Positions 34,961-42,819 of a DNA stretch of 64,000 bases are shown here, piece after piece. Positions within the stretch are counted from its first letter, which is position 1, and each line of letters begins with the position of its first letter. The DNA comes from Streptomyces sp. NRRL F-5123. Lineage in GTDB: Bacteria; Actinomycetota; Actinomycetes; Streptomycetales; Streptomycetaceae. The stretch lies in the NCBI RefSeq assembly GCF_000721495.1, contig NZ_JOHY01000001.1, positions 248,001-312,000 of the forward strand, in the 5' to 3' direction. The notes under the pieces were generated by a model. It saw only the letters and a list, made by a program, of their open reading frames with translations. It searched no databases and was not told the origin of the DNA. The position numbers and the translations under genes are program-made.

Positions 34961-35628
34961 CCGGGCGCTCCTTCCGGGCGGGGCCCCACGGGGGCCAGAC
35001 GGGCGAGACAGGAGCCGGGCGCCGCGAAGGGTTCGAGGCGCCCGGCGGTCAGCGGGGCACTCATCGCGGCGAGCGCCCCGCGCATCAGGCCGAGATGCAC
35101 CGAGCAGACCACCTGGCCGTGCTCCTCGGCGAGTTCGAGGAAGGGGCAGTGCCGCAACCGGATCGCGTCCGGCTCGACGGCGGGCTCGAACCCGAGGTCG
35201 GCCAGCAGCGCGGCGAGCCGGGCGGCGGCCGCCGCACCGGTCGTCGCGGGGGGCTGCGCCACGTCGACCAGGAAGCCGCCCCACGCGTGCCCTGCCGCCT
35301 CCGCGTCCCCGCGCCCCTGCGCGTCCTTCGCGGCGAGCCCGCCGACCAGCACCTGCGCGAGCAGCCGGTAGCCGCGGGCGCCGCCGCGGTCCATCCCGGG
35401 CGCGCCGGTGTAGACGGTGCGCGGCCGCCCGCGCCCCGCGGGGCGCTGCGTGCGGCGACTGACGGCGCCTTCGGCGACCAGGGCGTCCAGGTGGAAGCGG
35501 ACGGTGTTGACGTGCACCCCGAGCGCATTGGCCAGCTCCGCGACGCCCTGCGGCTCGACCGCCGCCCGCACCGCGTCCAGCACCGCCCGCCGCCGCGCCC
35601 CGCGGAACCGCTCCTCCGGATCCCCCAC
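34957..35628 (-). CDS. Winged-helix regulator with C-terminal cysteines (SufR/ArsR-like)
   Basis: Regulator of 223 aa. Start GTG 35628 is chosen for GGAGG 5 bp before it. The N-terminal winged helix is clear (LANALGVHVNTVRFHLDALV, then GAVSRRTQRPAGRGRPRTVY). The C-terminal half has CPFLELAEEHGQVVCSVHLG followed later by GSC, a three-cysteine arrangement like SufR-type regulators, which hold an iron-sulfur cluster. If so it senses iron, oxygen or NO; this is inference. It overlaps the following membrane gene by 4 bp and is divergent from the cupin gene. Confidence 0.82.
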   Translation of the reverse strand: MGDPEERFRGARRRAVLDAVRAAVEPQGVAELANALGVHVNTVRFHLDALVAEGAVSRRTQRPAGRGRPRTVYTGAPGMDRGGARGYRLLAQVLVGGLAAKDAQGRGDAEAAGHAWGGFLVDVAQPPATTGAAAAARLAALLADLGFEPAVEPDAIRLRHCPFLELAEEHGQVVCSVHLGLMRGALAAMSAPLTAGRLEPFAAPGSCLARLAPVGPRPEGAPG

Positions 35629-35690
35629 CTCGACCTCCGTCCGTCCCGTGGAGCCCCAGGTGGAGGCCCGTCGAGATTTTTCACGAATGC

Positions 35691-35698
35691 TACATGTA
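35691..35698. promoter_or_regulatory. AT-rich palindrome in the regulator/cupin divergent region
   Basis: TACATGTA is a perfect 8-nt palindrome inside an AT-rich patch (about 35675-35705), far below the local GC level. The gap 35629-35736 is short, so this patch must hold the promoters and is a candidate operator for the neighbouring winged-helix regulator. Confidence 0.45.
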
Positions 35699-35736
35699 AT
35701 AATTCCGGGACTGTCCGCGGGCTCAGGGAGGCACAG

Positions 35737-36135
35737 ATGGCGCCACCGTCCGAACGACCGTCCGATCCGGGGTCCGAGCGGGCCCGGGTGCTGGGCGACG
35801 CCCGCGCGGCGGCCGGGGGCGCGGGGGAAGCCGGCGGCGTGGTGTGGAAGCTCAGCGAGCCGGGGCGGCAGCTCGACGCCAACGTCGTACGGCTCGGGCC
35901 CGGCGCGCGGGTCGCGCCGCACGTCGAGTCCGACCTCGACGTGCTCGTGCTGGTCCTCGGCGGCAGCGGTGAACTCGCGGGCGGCGACGCGCCCGAACCG
36001 CTCGCCGAGGGCTCCCTCGCATGGCTGCCGCACGGCGCCCGCCGCTCCCTCACCGCGGGCGGCGCGGGGCTGACCTATCTGACCGTCCACCGCCGCCGGC
36101 CCGGCATGACGATCGGCCACCGCCCACCGGGCTGA
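35737..36135 (+). CDS. Cupin-domain protein
   Basis: Small cupin, 132 aa, starting at ATG 35737 with AGGGAGG before it. The core (GARVAPHVESDLDVLVLVLGG ... GSLAWLPHGARRSL) matches cupin motifs 1 and 2, though only some metal-binding histidines are present. It may bind a small ligand. It is divergent from the winged-helix regulator, so it could be controlled by it. Function unknown. Confidence 0.8.
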   Translation: MAPPSERPSDPGSERARVLGDARAAAGGAGEAGGVVWKLSEPGRQLDANVVRLGPGARVAPHVESDLDVLVLVLGGSGELAGGDAPEPLAEGSLAWLPHGARRSLTAGGAGLTYLTVHRRRPGMTIGHRPPG

Positions 36136-36165
36136 GACCGGGCGGCCCGTCGTAGGCTGAGGCCC

Positions 36166-36627
36166 GTGCACATCTGCTTCGTCTGTACGGGGAACATCTG
36201 CCGCTCTCCCTCCGCCGAGCTGGTCTTCCGGGAGAAGCTGCGCGAGGCGGGCCTCGCGGGCGAGGTGCGGGTCAGCAGCGCCGGGATCGGGGACTGGCAC
36301 GAGGGCGAGGGCATCGACGAGCGGGCCGGGGAGGCGCTCGCCCGGCACGGTTACCCCGTCGGGCACGTCGCCGCCCAGGTCGGCACCGGCCACCTGCGCG
36401 CGGACCTGCTCGTCGCGATGGACCGCGGGCACGAGAAGGCGCTGCGGGCGCTCGTCGACGACCCGTCACGAGTCCGGCTGCTGCGCTCGTTCGACCCGGA
36501 CGCCGACGGCACGGACGTACCTGACCCGTACTACGGCGGCCCGGCCGGCTTCGACGCGGTGCTGGCCATGATCGAGGACGCCTCTCCCGGCCTGCTGGAC
36601 TGGGTGCGCGAGCACCTGGAGGGATGA
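36166..36627 (+). CDS. Low-molecular-weight protein-tyrosine phosphatase
   Basis: Cytosolic LMW phosphatase of 153 aa, starting at GTG 36166. The P-loop CTGNICRS (C-x5-R-S) is at residues 7-14, and the general acid aspartate lies in VPDPYYGG. It removes phosphate from tyrosine in proteins. The stop overlaps the fructosamine-kinase-like gene by ATGA, so the two are co-translated; the same coupling suggests both belong to one small operon. Confidence 0.93.
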   Translation: MHICFVCTGNICRSPSAELVFREKLREAGLAGEVRVSSAGIGDWHEGEGIDERAGEALARHGYPVGHVAAQVGTGHLRADLLVAMDRGHEKALRALVDDPSRVRLLRSFDPDADGTDVPDPYYGGPAGFDAVLAMIEDASPGLLDWVREHLEG

Positions 36628-37493
36628 GCGGCGGCGCGGCGGGCACCGCGGTCGCCCGGCTCACCGGGCTGCGGGTCACCGCCGAGCGCCGGGTGTCCGG
36701 CGCCCTCGCCGAGGTCGAAGTCGACGGCGGCCGGGTCGTGATGGCCAAGCACGCCACCGCCCCCGGCGCGGTCGCCGCCGAGGCCGCGGGCCTGGAGTGG
36801 CTCGCGGCGGCCCGCGCGGTGCGGATCCCCCCGGTCCGCGGCCGCGACGCGCAGTGGCTGGTGACCGACCGGGTCGCGGAGGGCGCGGCCACCCCCGCCG
36901 CCGCCGAGCGCTTCGGCCGCGGCCTCGCGGCCCTGCACGCGGCGGGTGCCCCCGCGTTCGGCGCCGCGCCACCGGGCGGCCCGGCCGAGGCGTACATCGG
37001 CGCCGCCCCGATGCGCAACGCGCCCGGCGGCGGCCGCGCCGACTGGCCGCGCTGGTACGCCGAGCACCGGGTCCTGCCGTACCTGCGGACGGCGGTCGAC
37101 GCCGGGGAGATCGGCGCCGCGGACGCCGCCGCGGTGGAGCGGGTGTGCGTGCGGCTGCCGGAGATCGCCGGGCCCGCCGAACCGCCCGCCCGGCTGCACG
37201 GCGACCTGTGGAGCGGCAACGTGCTGTGGGGCGCGGACGGCGAGGTGCGGCTGATCGACCCGGCCGCGCACGGCGGCCACCGGGAGACCGACCTCGCGAT
37301 GCTGCGGCTGTTCGGCTGCCCGCACCTGGACCGCGTCCTCGCCGCCTACGACGAGGCGGCCCCGCTCGCCCCCGGCGCCGCGGCCCGCGTCCCGCTGCAC
37401 CAGCTCTTCCCACTGCTGGTCCACACCGTCCTGTTCGGCGGCGGCTACGCCCGGCAGGCCGGCGCCGCGGCCCGCGCGGCACTCGCCGCCTGA
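36624..37493 (+). CDS. Fructosamine kinase family protein
   Basis: Kinase-like protein of 289 aa with the fructosamine/ketosamine-3-kinase pattern. The catalytic loop is HGDLWSGNVLW and the metal site is DPAAHGGHRETDLAM. It is thought to repair glycated proteins by phosphorylating Amadori products; whether this bacterial member does so is unknown. It starts inside the phosphatase stop (ATGA). Confidence 0.9.
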   Translation: MSGGAAGTAVARLTGLRVTAERRVSGALAEVEVDGGRVVMAKHATAPGAVAAEAAGLEWLAAARAVRIPPVRGRDAQWLVTDRVAEGAATPAAAERFGRGLAALHAAGAPAFGAAPPGGPAEAYIGAAPMRNAPGGGRADWPRWYAEHRVLPYLRTAVDAGEIGAADAAAVERVCVRLPEIAGPAEPPARLHGDLWSGNVLWGADGEVRLIDPAAHGGHRETDLAMLRLFGCPHLDRVLAAYDEAAPLAPGAAARVPLHQLFPLLVHTVLFGGGYARQAGAAARAALAA

Positions 37494-37523
37494 CGCCGCG
37501 GGCGGGAACGTAGGCTTCCGGCC

Positions 37524-38495
37524 ATGGACTATGTGAAGCTCGGGACCACCGGACTCGACGTCTCCCGTATCTGCCTCGGCTGCATGAGCTACGGCATCGC
37601 GGACCGCGGCAACCACAGCTGGACGCTCGACGAGGAGGCGAGCCGGCCGTTCGTCCGGCAGGCCGTCGAGGCGGGGATCAACTTCTTCGACACCGCGAAC
37701 GTCTACTCCGACGGCACCAGCGAGGAGATCGTCGGCCGGGCGCTGCGCGACTTCGCGTCCCGCGACGACATCGTGCTCGCCACGAAGGTGCACGGCCGGA
37801 TGCGGCCCGGCCCCAACGGCGGCGGCCTGTCCCGCAAGGCGATCCTGACCGAGATCGACCACAGCCTGCGCCGGCTCGGCACCGACCACGTCGACCTTTA
37901 CCAGATCCACCGCTTCGACCCGCACACCCCCGTCGAGGAGACGATGGAGGCGCTGCACGACGTGGTGAAGGCGGGCAAGGCCCGCTACATCGGGGCGAGT
38001 TCGATGTACGCCTGGCAGTTCTCCAAGATGCAGTACGCCGCCGAGCGGCACGGCTGGACGCGCTTCGCCAGCATGCAGGACCACTACAACCTGCTCTACC
38101 GCGAGGAGGAGCGGGAGATGCTGCCGCTGTGCGCGGACCAGGGCGTCGGCGTCATCCCGTGGAGCCCGCTGGCGCGCGGCCGGCTGACCCGGCCGTGGGA
38201 CGCGACCAGCGCCCGCAGCGAGACCGACGAGTTCGGCAAGACGCTCTACCAGGACGGCGACCGGCACATCGTCGAGGCGGTCGCGGCCGTCGCCGCGGAG
38301 CACGGCGTCAGCCCCGCGCAGATCGCGCTCGCCTGGCTGCTGCGGCAGCCCGGCGTGACCGCGCCGATCGTCGGTGCGACGAAGCAGCAGCACCTCGCCG
38401 ACGCGGTCGCCGCGGTCGCGGTGGAGCTGAGCGACGACGACTGCCGCCGCCTGGAGGAGCACTACAGCCCGCGCGGCATCGCCGGCCACGCGTAG
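37524..38495 (+). CDS. Aldo/keto reductase
   Basis: NADPH-dependent oxidoreductase of 323 aa. It shows LGTTGLDVSRICLGCMSYG at the start, catalytic Asp and Tyr in FDTANVYSDG, Lys in ATKVHG, and His in QIHRFDP. The full barrel is present. The substrate is unknown. It has its own promoter gap of 30 bp after the kinase and is convergent with the GH95-like enzyme. Confidence 0.92.
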   Translation: MDYVKLGTTGLDVSRICLGCMSYGIADRGNHSWTLDEEASRPFVRQAVEAGINFFDTANVYSDGTSEEIVGRALRDFASRDDIVLATKVHGRMRPGPNGGGLSRKAILTEIDHSLRRLGTDHVDLYQIHRFDPHTPVEETMEALHDVVKAGKARYIGASSMYAWQFSKMQYAAERHGWTRFASMQDHYNLLYREEEREMLPLCADQGVGVIPWSPLARGRLTRPWDATSARSETDEFGKTLYQDGDRHIVEAVAAVAAEHGVSPAQIALAWLLRQPGVTAPIVGATKQQHLADAVAAVAVELSDDDCRRLEEHYSPRGIAGHA

Positions 38496-38503
38496 CACGC
38501 GCG

Positions 38504-38540
38504 ACGCGGGGGGCGGGCCCTGCCGGACCGTCCCCCGCGT
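38504..38540. terminator. Bidirectional terminator between aldo/keto reductase and GH95-like enzyme
   Basis: ACGCGGGGG (38504-38512) pairs with CCCCCGCGT (38532-38540), with an extra CGG/CCG step inside. It lies between convergent stops and is a good intrinsic terminator candidate. Confidence 0.7.
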
Positions 38541-38563
38541 GCGCACTCCCTTGCGTCGGTGTG

Positions 38564-41500
38564 TCAGGTCACCGTGACCGCCACGGTGGCCGGAGCGGCG
38601 GGGGTGCCGGTCGGGTCGGTGGCGGTCGCCTTCAGGGTGTGCGGTCCGGCGGCGAGCGGCTCGCCCGCGGTGCACGTCCAGCTGCCGTCCGTACCGGCGG
38701 ACGCGGTGCACAGCGCCGCGCCGTCCGCCGTCACGGCGACCTGCGCACCCGGCTCGGCGGTCCCGGTGACGGCCGGGGCGGCGCCGACGGCGGCGCCCGC
38801 CGCGGGGGAGGAGACGGTCACCGGCGGGGCGAACAGCGTGCTGTCCGGCACCCCGTCGCCGCTGATCCGCACCGCGACGCTGTGCACCGTCACCTGCCCG
38901 CCGCCGTTGCGCAGCCGGAAGTCGGCGGCGGAGTGCTGCTGCCCGCCGAAGTAGGCGTCGTCGGCGGTCACGGTGGCGGTCCTCCAGGTGTTGCTGCCGG
39001 TCAGCTGGATGCCCGCGGTCGACTTGTACGGGTCGGAGGTGCCGTTGTCGTACTGCACGGAGAACGACCCCGTGCCCTGGTCGTAGTAGGAGACGGTGAA
39101 GGCGGCCGAGTAGTACCCGGCGTGGGCGATCGAGTCGTCGATGTCGAAGTAGACGTTGCTCTGGGTGCTGGTGCGCGCGGACAGTCCGCCGATCACCGAG
39201 GCGGTCGTCGGGCCGTCGAAGCCGCCCGAGGGCCGCTCGTCCTGGCTCATCCCGTACGCGTGGTCGTCCTCGCCGACGACCGCGCCGACCACGGCGGTGC
39301 CCGGCGGCAGGTCGGAGGCGTCGAAGGCGACCGGGGCCGACGCGTCGCCGGTCAGGCCGGACGGGTCGGCGACGGTGGCCGTGAGGGTCTGCCGCCCCGG
39401 CGTGAAGCCGCCCTCGGGGGCGCAGCTCCAGGCCCCGGTGCCGTCCGCCGTCGCACTGCACAGCGGCCCGGACACCTCCGTCACGGTCACGGTGCCGTTC
39501 GGCACGGACGTGCCGGAGACCGCGGAGGCCGGCTTGACGGTGGCTCCGGTGCGCGGGGTCGTGACGACCGGGGCCGGCGGGAAGGCGTGCCGGTCGGGCA
39601 CCCAGGCGCCGGTGACGGTCAGGCCCACGCTGTGCACGCTGAAGGGCCCGGCGGCCGAGTGCAGCCGCAGGTCGCCGCCGCCTGCCTGCAGGCCGCCGAA
39701 CCAGGCCCCGTCGAGCGTGACCTTCGCGGACTTCCAGGTGCCGCTGCCGGTCAGCGCGATGGTGCCGGCCTCGTGGTAGCGGTCGCCGGCGCCCGCGTCG
39801 TACTGCACCGACAGCGAGCCGCTCCCCGCGTCGTAGTACGAGACGTCCACCGTCGCGCCGTAGGAGCCGGTGGCGGCGACGTCGTCGCCGACGTCGAACG
39901 CCATGTCGGTGTCCGCGGTGCGGGCGGTGAACCCGGCGACGTCGCCGGGGGCCGCGGCCGTGGCGCCGGTCAGCGAGAGGCCGAAGTCGCGGTCGGTGCC
40001 GCCGAGCACGGTGCCGACGGTGGCGCTGCCGGACTTCACTGCGGCGTCCAGCCCGAGCTGCACGCCGCCCAGGTGCCTGGCCGCCTTCGGGGCGGTGCCG
40101 GTGACGGGGGCGAAGGGCAGGTCCGCGGTCGGCGCGGCGGTCTGCTGCACCACGTACGTCTTCCCCTTCTCGACCGGCACGGTCAGCAGGCCGGCGGTGC
40201 TCGCCTCGACGACCGCCTTGCCGCTCTTGCCGTCCACGACCTCGGTCGCCTTGCCCGGCCACGGGTTCTTGACCGTCAGACTGCCGGTGGCGGCGGCCTC
40301 GATCGCGGCGGTCGTCAGCTGCCCGCCCTGTACCTGCACGTCCGCCTTGCCACCGCCCTGGAGGTAGACGCTGCCCGCGCCGTTCCAGTCGGCGGGCCAG
40401 GCCGGGGCGAAGCGCACGATGCCGTCGTAGCTCTGCGCCAGCGCCTCGGCGACGGCGGTCGCGGCGCCGGACTCCTGCTCGATGTAGGGCTGGAAGCCCA
40501 CCGAGTTCCCCAGGTCGGCGAAGCCGTTGGGGTAGACCTGGTGCCCCTCGGTGATCGAGACCAGGGCGGCGCGCACCTCGGCGGGGTCCTGCAGCCGGGC
40601 CGCGTCGACGGCGTCCATCGACCAGTCGTTGCCGCCCTTGTTGGGCCGGTGGTCGTACGAGCGCTGCTCCAGCGCGAAGAGCTTCGGGTCCTGGTCGCTG
40701 ACGGTGTTCCACGGCCACAGCGGTTCCAGCTCGATGTTCTCGCCGTTGCGGCGCTCGGCGGCCGGCTCGTACGAGATCGCGATCATGTCCGTGCCGGTCG
40801 CGTCGGCCGCCGCCGTCTCCGCCTCGGTGTAGCCGGGGTTGAGCAGCTTGCTGCGGGTGGCCTGGTCGGTGCGCGGGTAGGGCGGGATCTGCTTCAGCGC
40901 GGTGCCGACCCGGGACACCAGGTCCTTGTCGGCGCCCCCGGCCCTGCCGAGGATGCCGGCGATCTGCCCGACGAGGGGGAGGACGGCGCGGTCGACGGCG
41001 ATGTCGGTCGTCGGGTCCTGCACCGCCCACTGCGTCTCGTGCGCGTTGGCGTCGGCGTGCAGCAGGCCGTCGGCGCCCGGCTTCTGGTAGGCGAGCTGGA
41101 ATTCGGTGACGGACTTGATGAACGGCCAGTAGCGCTCGAGCTGGGCCTTGTCGCCGGTTCCCTGGTACTGCTCCCACATGTACAGGGCGATCTCCGGGCC
41201 CGAGGAGATGTCCAGCGCGTTCCAGTTGGGGCTGCCGGGCTCGCTGCACGAGCCGTTCTCACCGGGGCCGGGGGAGATGCCGTTGCCGTTGAAGCGCATC
41301 GTCTCCGGCACGCAGGCACCGGGTCGGCCGCCCATCTGCTGCTTGGTCCACGCCTCGACGGCCGGCAGGTCGTCGGCGTACATGTCGAGGATCGGGGTGT
41401 TGAGCCGGTAGTTGCCGCTGCTCATGTTGGACGCGATCTGGGTGCGCAGGTTCCACAGCCAGTACGCGGACGGGGTCCAGGTCTGGCCGTCCTTGTTCCA

Positions 41501-42538
41501 TGCGAACATGTCGGCCTCGCCGGCCTGGCTGCCCGGCAGGATGCCCTCCTTCATCGACGCCGCTTCCTCGTAGAGGTAGAGCGTGCGGAGGTTCTCGATG
41601 TAGTCGGCGCTGCCGTCGGCCGAGGTCATCGAGATCAGGCCGGTGTGCGACCAGAAGTCGCCCCACCAGCGGTCCTGGCCCTTCAGCAGCTTCCCGGTGG
41701 ACGCGGTGGCGTCCTTGCCGATGACCTTCGCCGCGGCCTGGGCCGCGGCCTTCGGGGTGCCGCCGGTCCAGCCGGGGGAGGCGACGACGACCCGGAAGGT
41801 GCCGTCGGCGTGCGGGGTGAAGCCGACCTTCACCTCGGTGGGGCTCGCCACCGTGGTGCTCACCCGGCGGCCGCCGGCGGTGACGGCGGCGAGGGAGCCG
41901 AAGGTCTTGCCGGTGCCGATCGGCGGGGCCTGGTCCGTCCAGGTCTCCGCGAGGGTGCCGACGGTGCCGGACACGGCGGCGGCGGGCTTGCGGGGCGACC
42001 ACAGGCTGATGCTCGCGGTCTGCGGGACGGCCGGGTCGGCGCCGGAGACGTCGACGACCAGCTCGTCCTTGTCCGCCGACACCCATGCGGTGAGCGACAT
42101 GCCGCCACCGGACTCGTGCAGCACCCCGTCGGTGAGGTCGAGCTCGCCGTGGAAGTCGGCGGCGTGCGAGATGACCGACAGGCCGGGGATGGTGAGCCGG
42201 CCCGGCGACTTGCGGTCGGGCATGGTGTCGGAGCGGTTGAGCTGGGCGGTGAAGCCGTTCTCCGCCCACGCGGCCACGCCCAGCGCGCCGTTGCCGAGCG
42301 GCACCGACGCGGTGGGGTTCAGGTCGGGCGCGCCGAGGACGAGGTTCGAGCGGCTGACCACGCCGGACGTGTCGAGGTCGAACTGCCCGTGCCGCCATGC
42401 GGTGGTGGGCCCGGTGGCCGCGGTGGCGGAGCCCGCGTCCAGCACGGCCGCGCCCGCGAGGGCGGTGAGCGCGGCCGTGCAGAGCGCGACGGCCCGTCTG
42501 TACGGAACCCGCCGGGGTCGGCGGGGAGATATCTGCAC
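38564..42538 (-). CDS. Secreted GH95-like glycosidase with duplicated C-terminal modules
   Basis: Exported enzyme, 1324 aa, starting at GTG 42538 with GGAGGG upstream. A signal peptide spans 1-40. The catalytic region looks like an (alpha/alpha)6 enzyme of the GH95 type: VPLGNGALGVAAWAENG, the substrate-cleft segment HETQWAVQDPTTDIA, and WPADWNGAGSVYLQGGGKAD near the barrel's end. GH95 enzymes act on alpha-L-fucose or alpha-L-galactose; this is an assignment by pattern, not proven. After about residue 830 come two related ~150-residue modules (DVSYYDAGSGSLSVQYD and TVSYYDQGTGSFSVQYD), each followed by an Ig-like domain with a cysteine pair (for example LCSATADGTGAWSC). These tandem modules are probably carbohydrate-binding or spacing domains. 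Confidence 0.82.
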   Translation of the reverse strand: MQISPRRPRRVPYRRAVALCTAALTALAGAAVLDAGSATAATGPTTAWRHGQFDLDTSGVVSRSNLVLGAPDLNPTASVPLGNGALGVAAWAENGFTAQLNRSDTMPDRKSPGRLTIPGLSVISHAADFHGELDLTDGVLHESGGGMSLTAWVSADKDELVVDVSGADPAVPQTASISLWSPRKPAAAVSGTVGTLAETWTDQAPPIGTGKTFGSLAAVTAGGRRVSTTVASPTEVKVGFTPHADGTFRVVVASPGWTGGTPKAAAQAAAKVIGKDATASTGKLLKGQDRWWGDFWSHTGLISMTSADGSADYIENLRTLYLYEEAASMKEGILPGSQAGEADMFAWNKDGQTWTPSAYWLWNLRTQIASNMSSGNYRLNTPILDMYADDLPAVEAWTKQQMGGRPGACVPETMRFNGNGISPGPGENGSCSEPGSPNWNALDISSGPEIALYMWEQYQGTGDKAQLERYWPFIKSVTEFQLAYQKPGADGLLHADANAHETQWAVQDPTTDIAVDRAVLPLVGQIAGILGRAGGADKDLVSRVGTALKQIPPYPRTDQATRSKLLNPGYTEAETAAADATGTDMIAISYEPAAERRNGENIELEPLWPWNTVSDQDPKLFALEQRSYDHRPNKGGNDWSMDAVDAARLQDPAEVRAALVSITEGHQVYPNGFADLGNSVGFQPYIEQESGAATAVAEALAQSYDGIVRFAPAWPADWNGAGSVYLQGGGKADVQVQGGQLTTAAIEAAATGSLTVKNPWPGKATEVVDGKSGKAVVEASTAGLLTVPVEKGKTYVVQQTAAPTADLPFAPVTGTAPKAARHLGGVQLGLDAAVKSGSATVGTVLGGTDRDFGLSLTGATAAAPGDVAGFTARTADTDMAFDVGDDVAATGSYGATVDVSYYDAGSGSLSVQYDAGAGDRYHEAGTIALTGSGTWKSAKVTLDGAWFGGLQAGGGDLRLHSAAGPFSVHSVGLTVTGAWVPDRHAFPPAPVVTTPRTGATVKPASAVSGTSVPNGTVTVTEVSGPLCSATADGTGAWSCAPEGGFTPGRQTLTATVADPSGLTGDASAPVAFDASDLPPGTAVVGAVVGEDDHAYGMSQDERPSGGFDGPTTASVIGGLSARTSTQSNVYFDIDDSIAHAGYYSAAFTVSYYDQGTGSFSVQYDNGTSDPYKSTAGIQLTGSNTWRTATVTADDAYFGGQQHSAADFRLRNGGGQVTVHSVAVRISGDGVPDSTLFAPPVTVSSPAAGAAVGAAPAVTGTAEPGAQVAVTADGAALCTASAGTDGSWTCTAGEPLAAGPHTLKATATDPTGTPAAPATVAVTVT

Positions 42539-42738
42539 GATGCCCTCCAGGGCGTCGATACGGCTCTCGGTCTACGGCGGCGCCGTAGTTGTCCGATGAA
42601 TGTGCCCGCTTCCTGCCGGGTTCCCTGCGCAGCATGACGTCCGCGTGCCCGAACAGGGTGCGCGACTGGCATAACATCGGATGACTGTCGTTCTAGGCCA
42701 TCGACGGGGACGCCGTAAAGACCCCTGACGCAAGCAAA

Positions 42739-42772
42739 GTGCCGGCCCGCGGCATCAGCCGCGGGCCGGCAC
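42739..42772. terminator. Terminator hairpin downstream of the NCS1 permease
   Basis: GTGCCGGCCCGCGGC (42739-42753) pairs perfectly over 15 bp with 42758-42772, with an ATCA loop. It lies 47 bp past the NCS1 stop and, read on the minus strand, is followed by a short T-rich run, as expected of an intrinsic terminator for that gene. Confidence 0.8.
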
Positions 42773-42819
42773 GTCGGACGTCCGCAAACGTGTCCGGGAA
42801 CGGGGGTGGTGAGCCGGCG

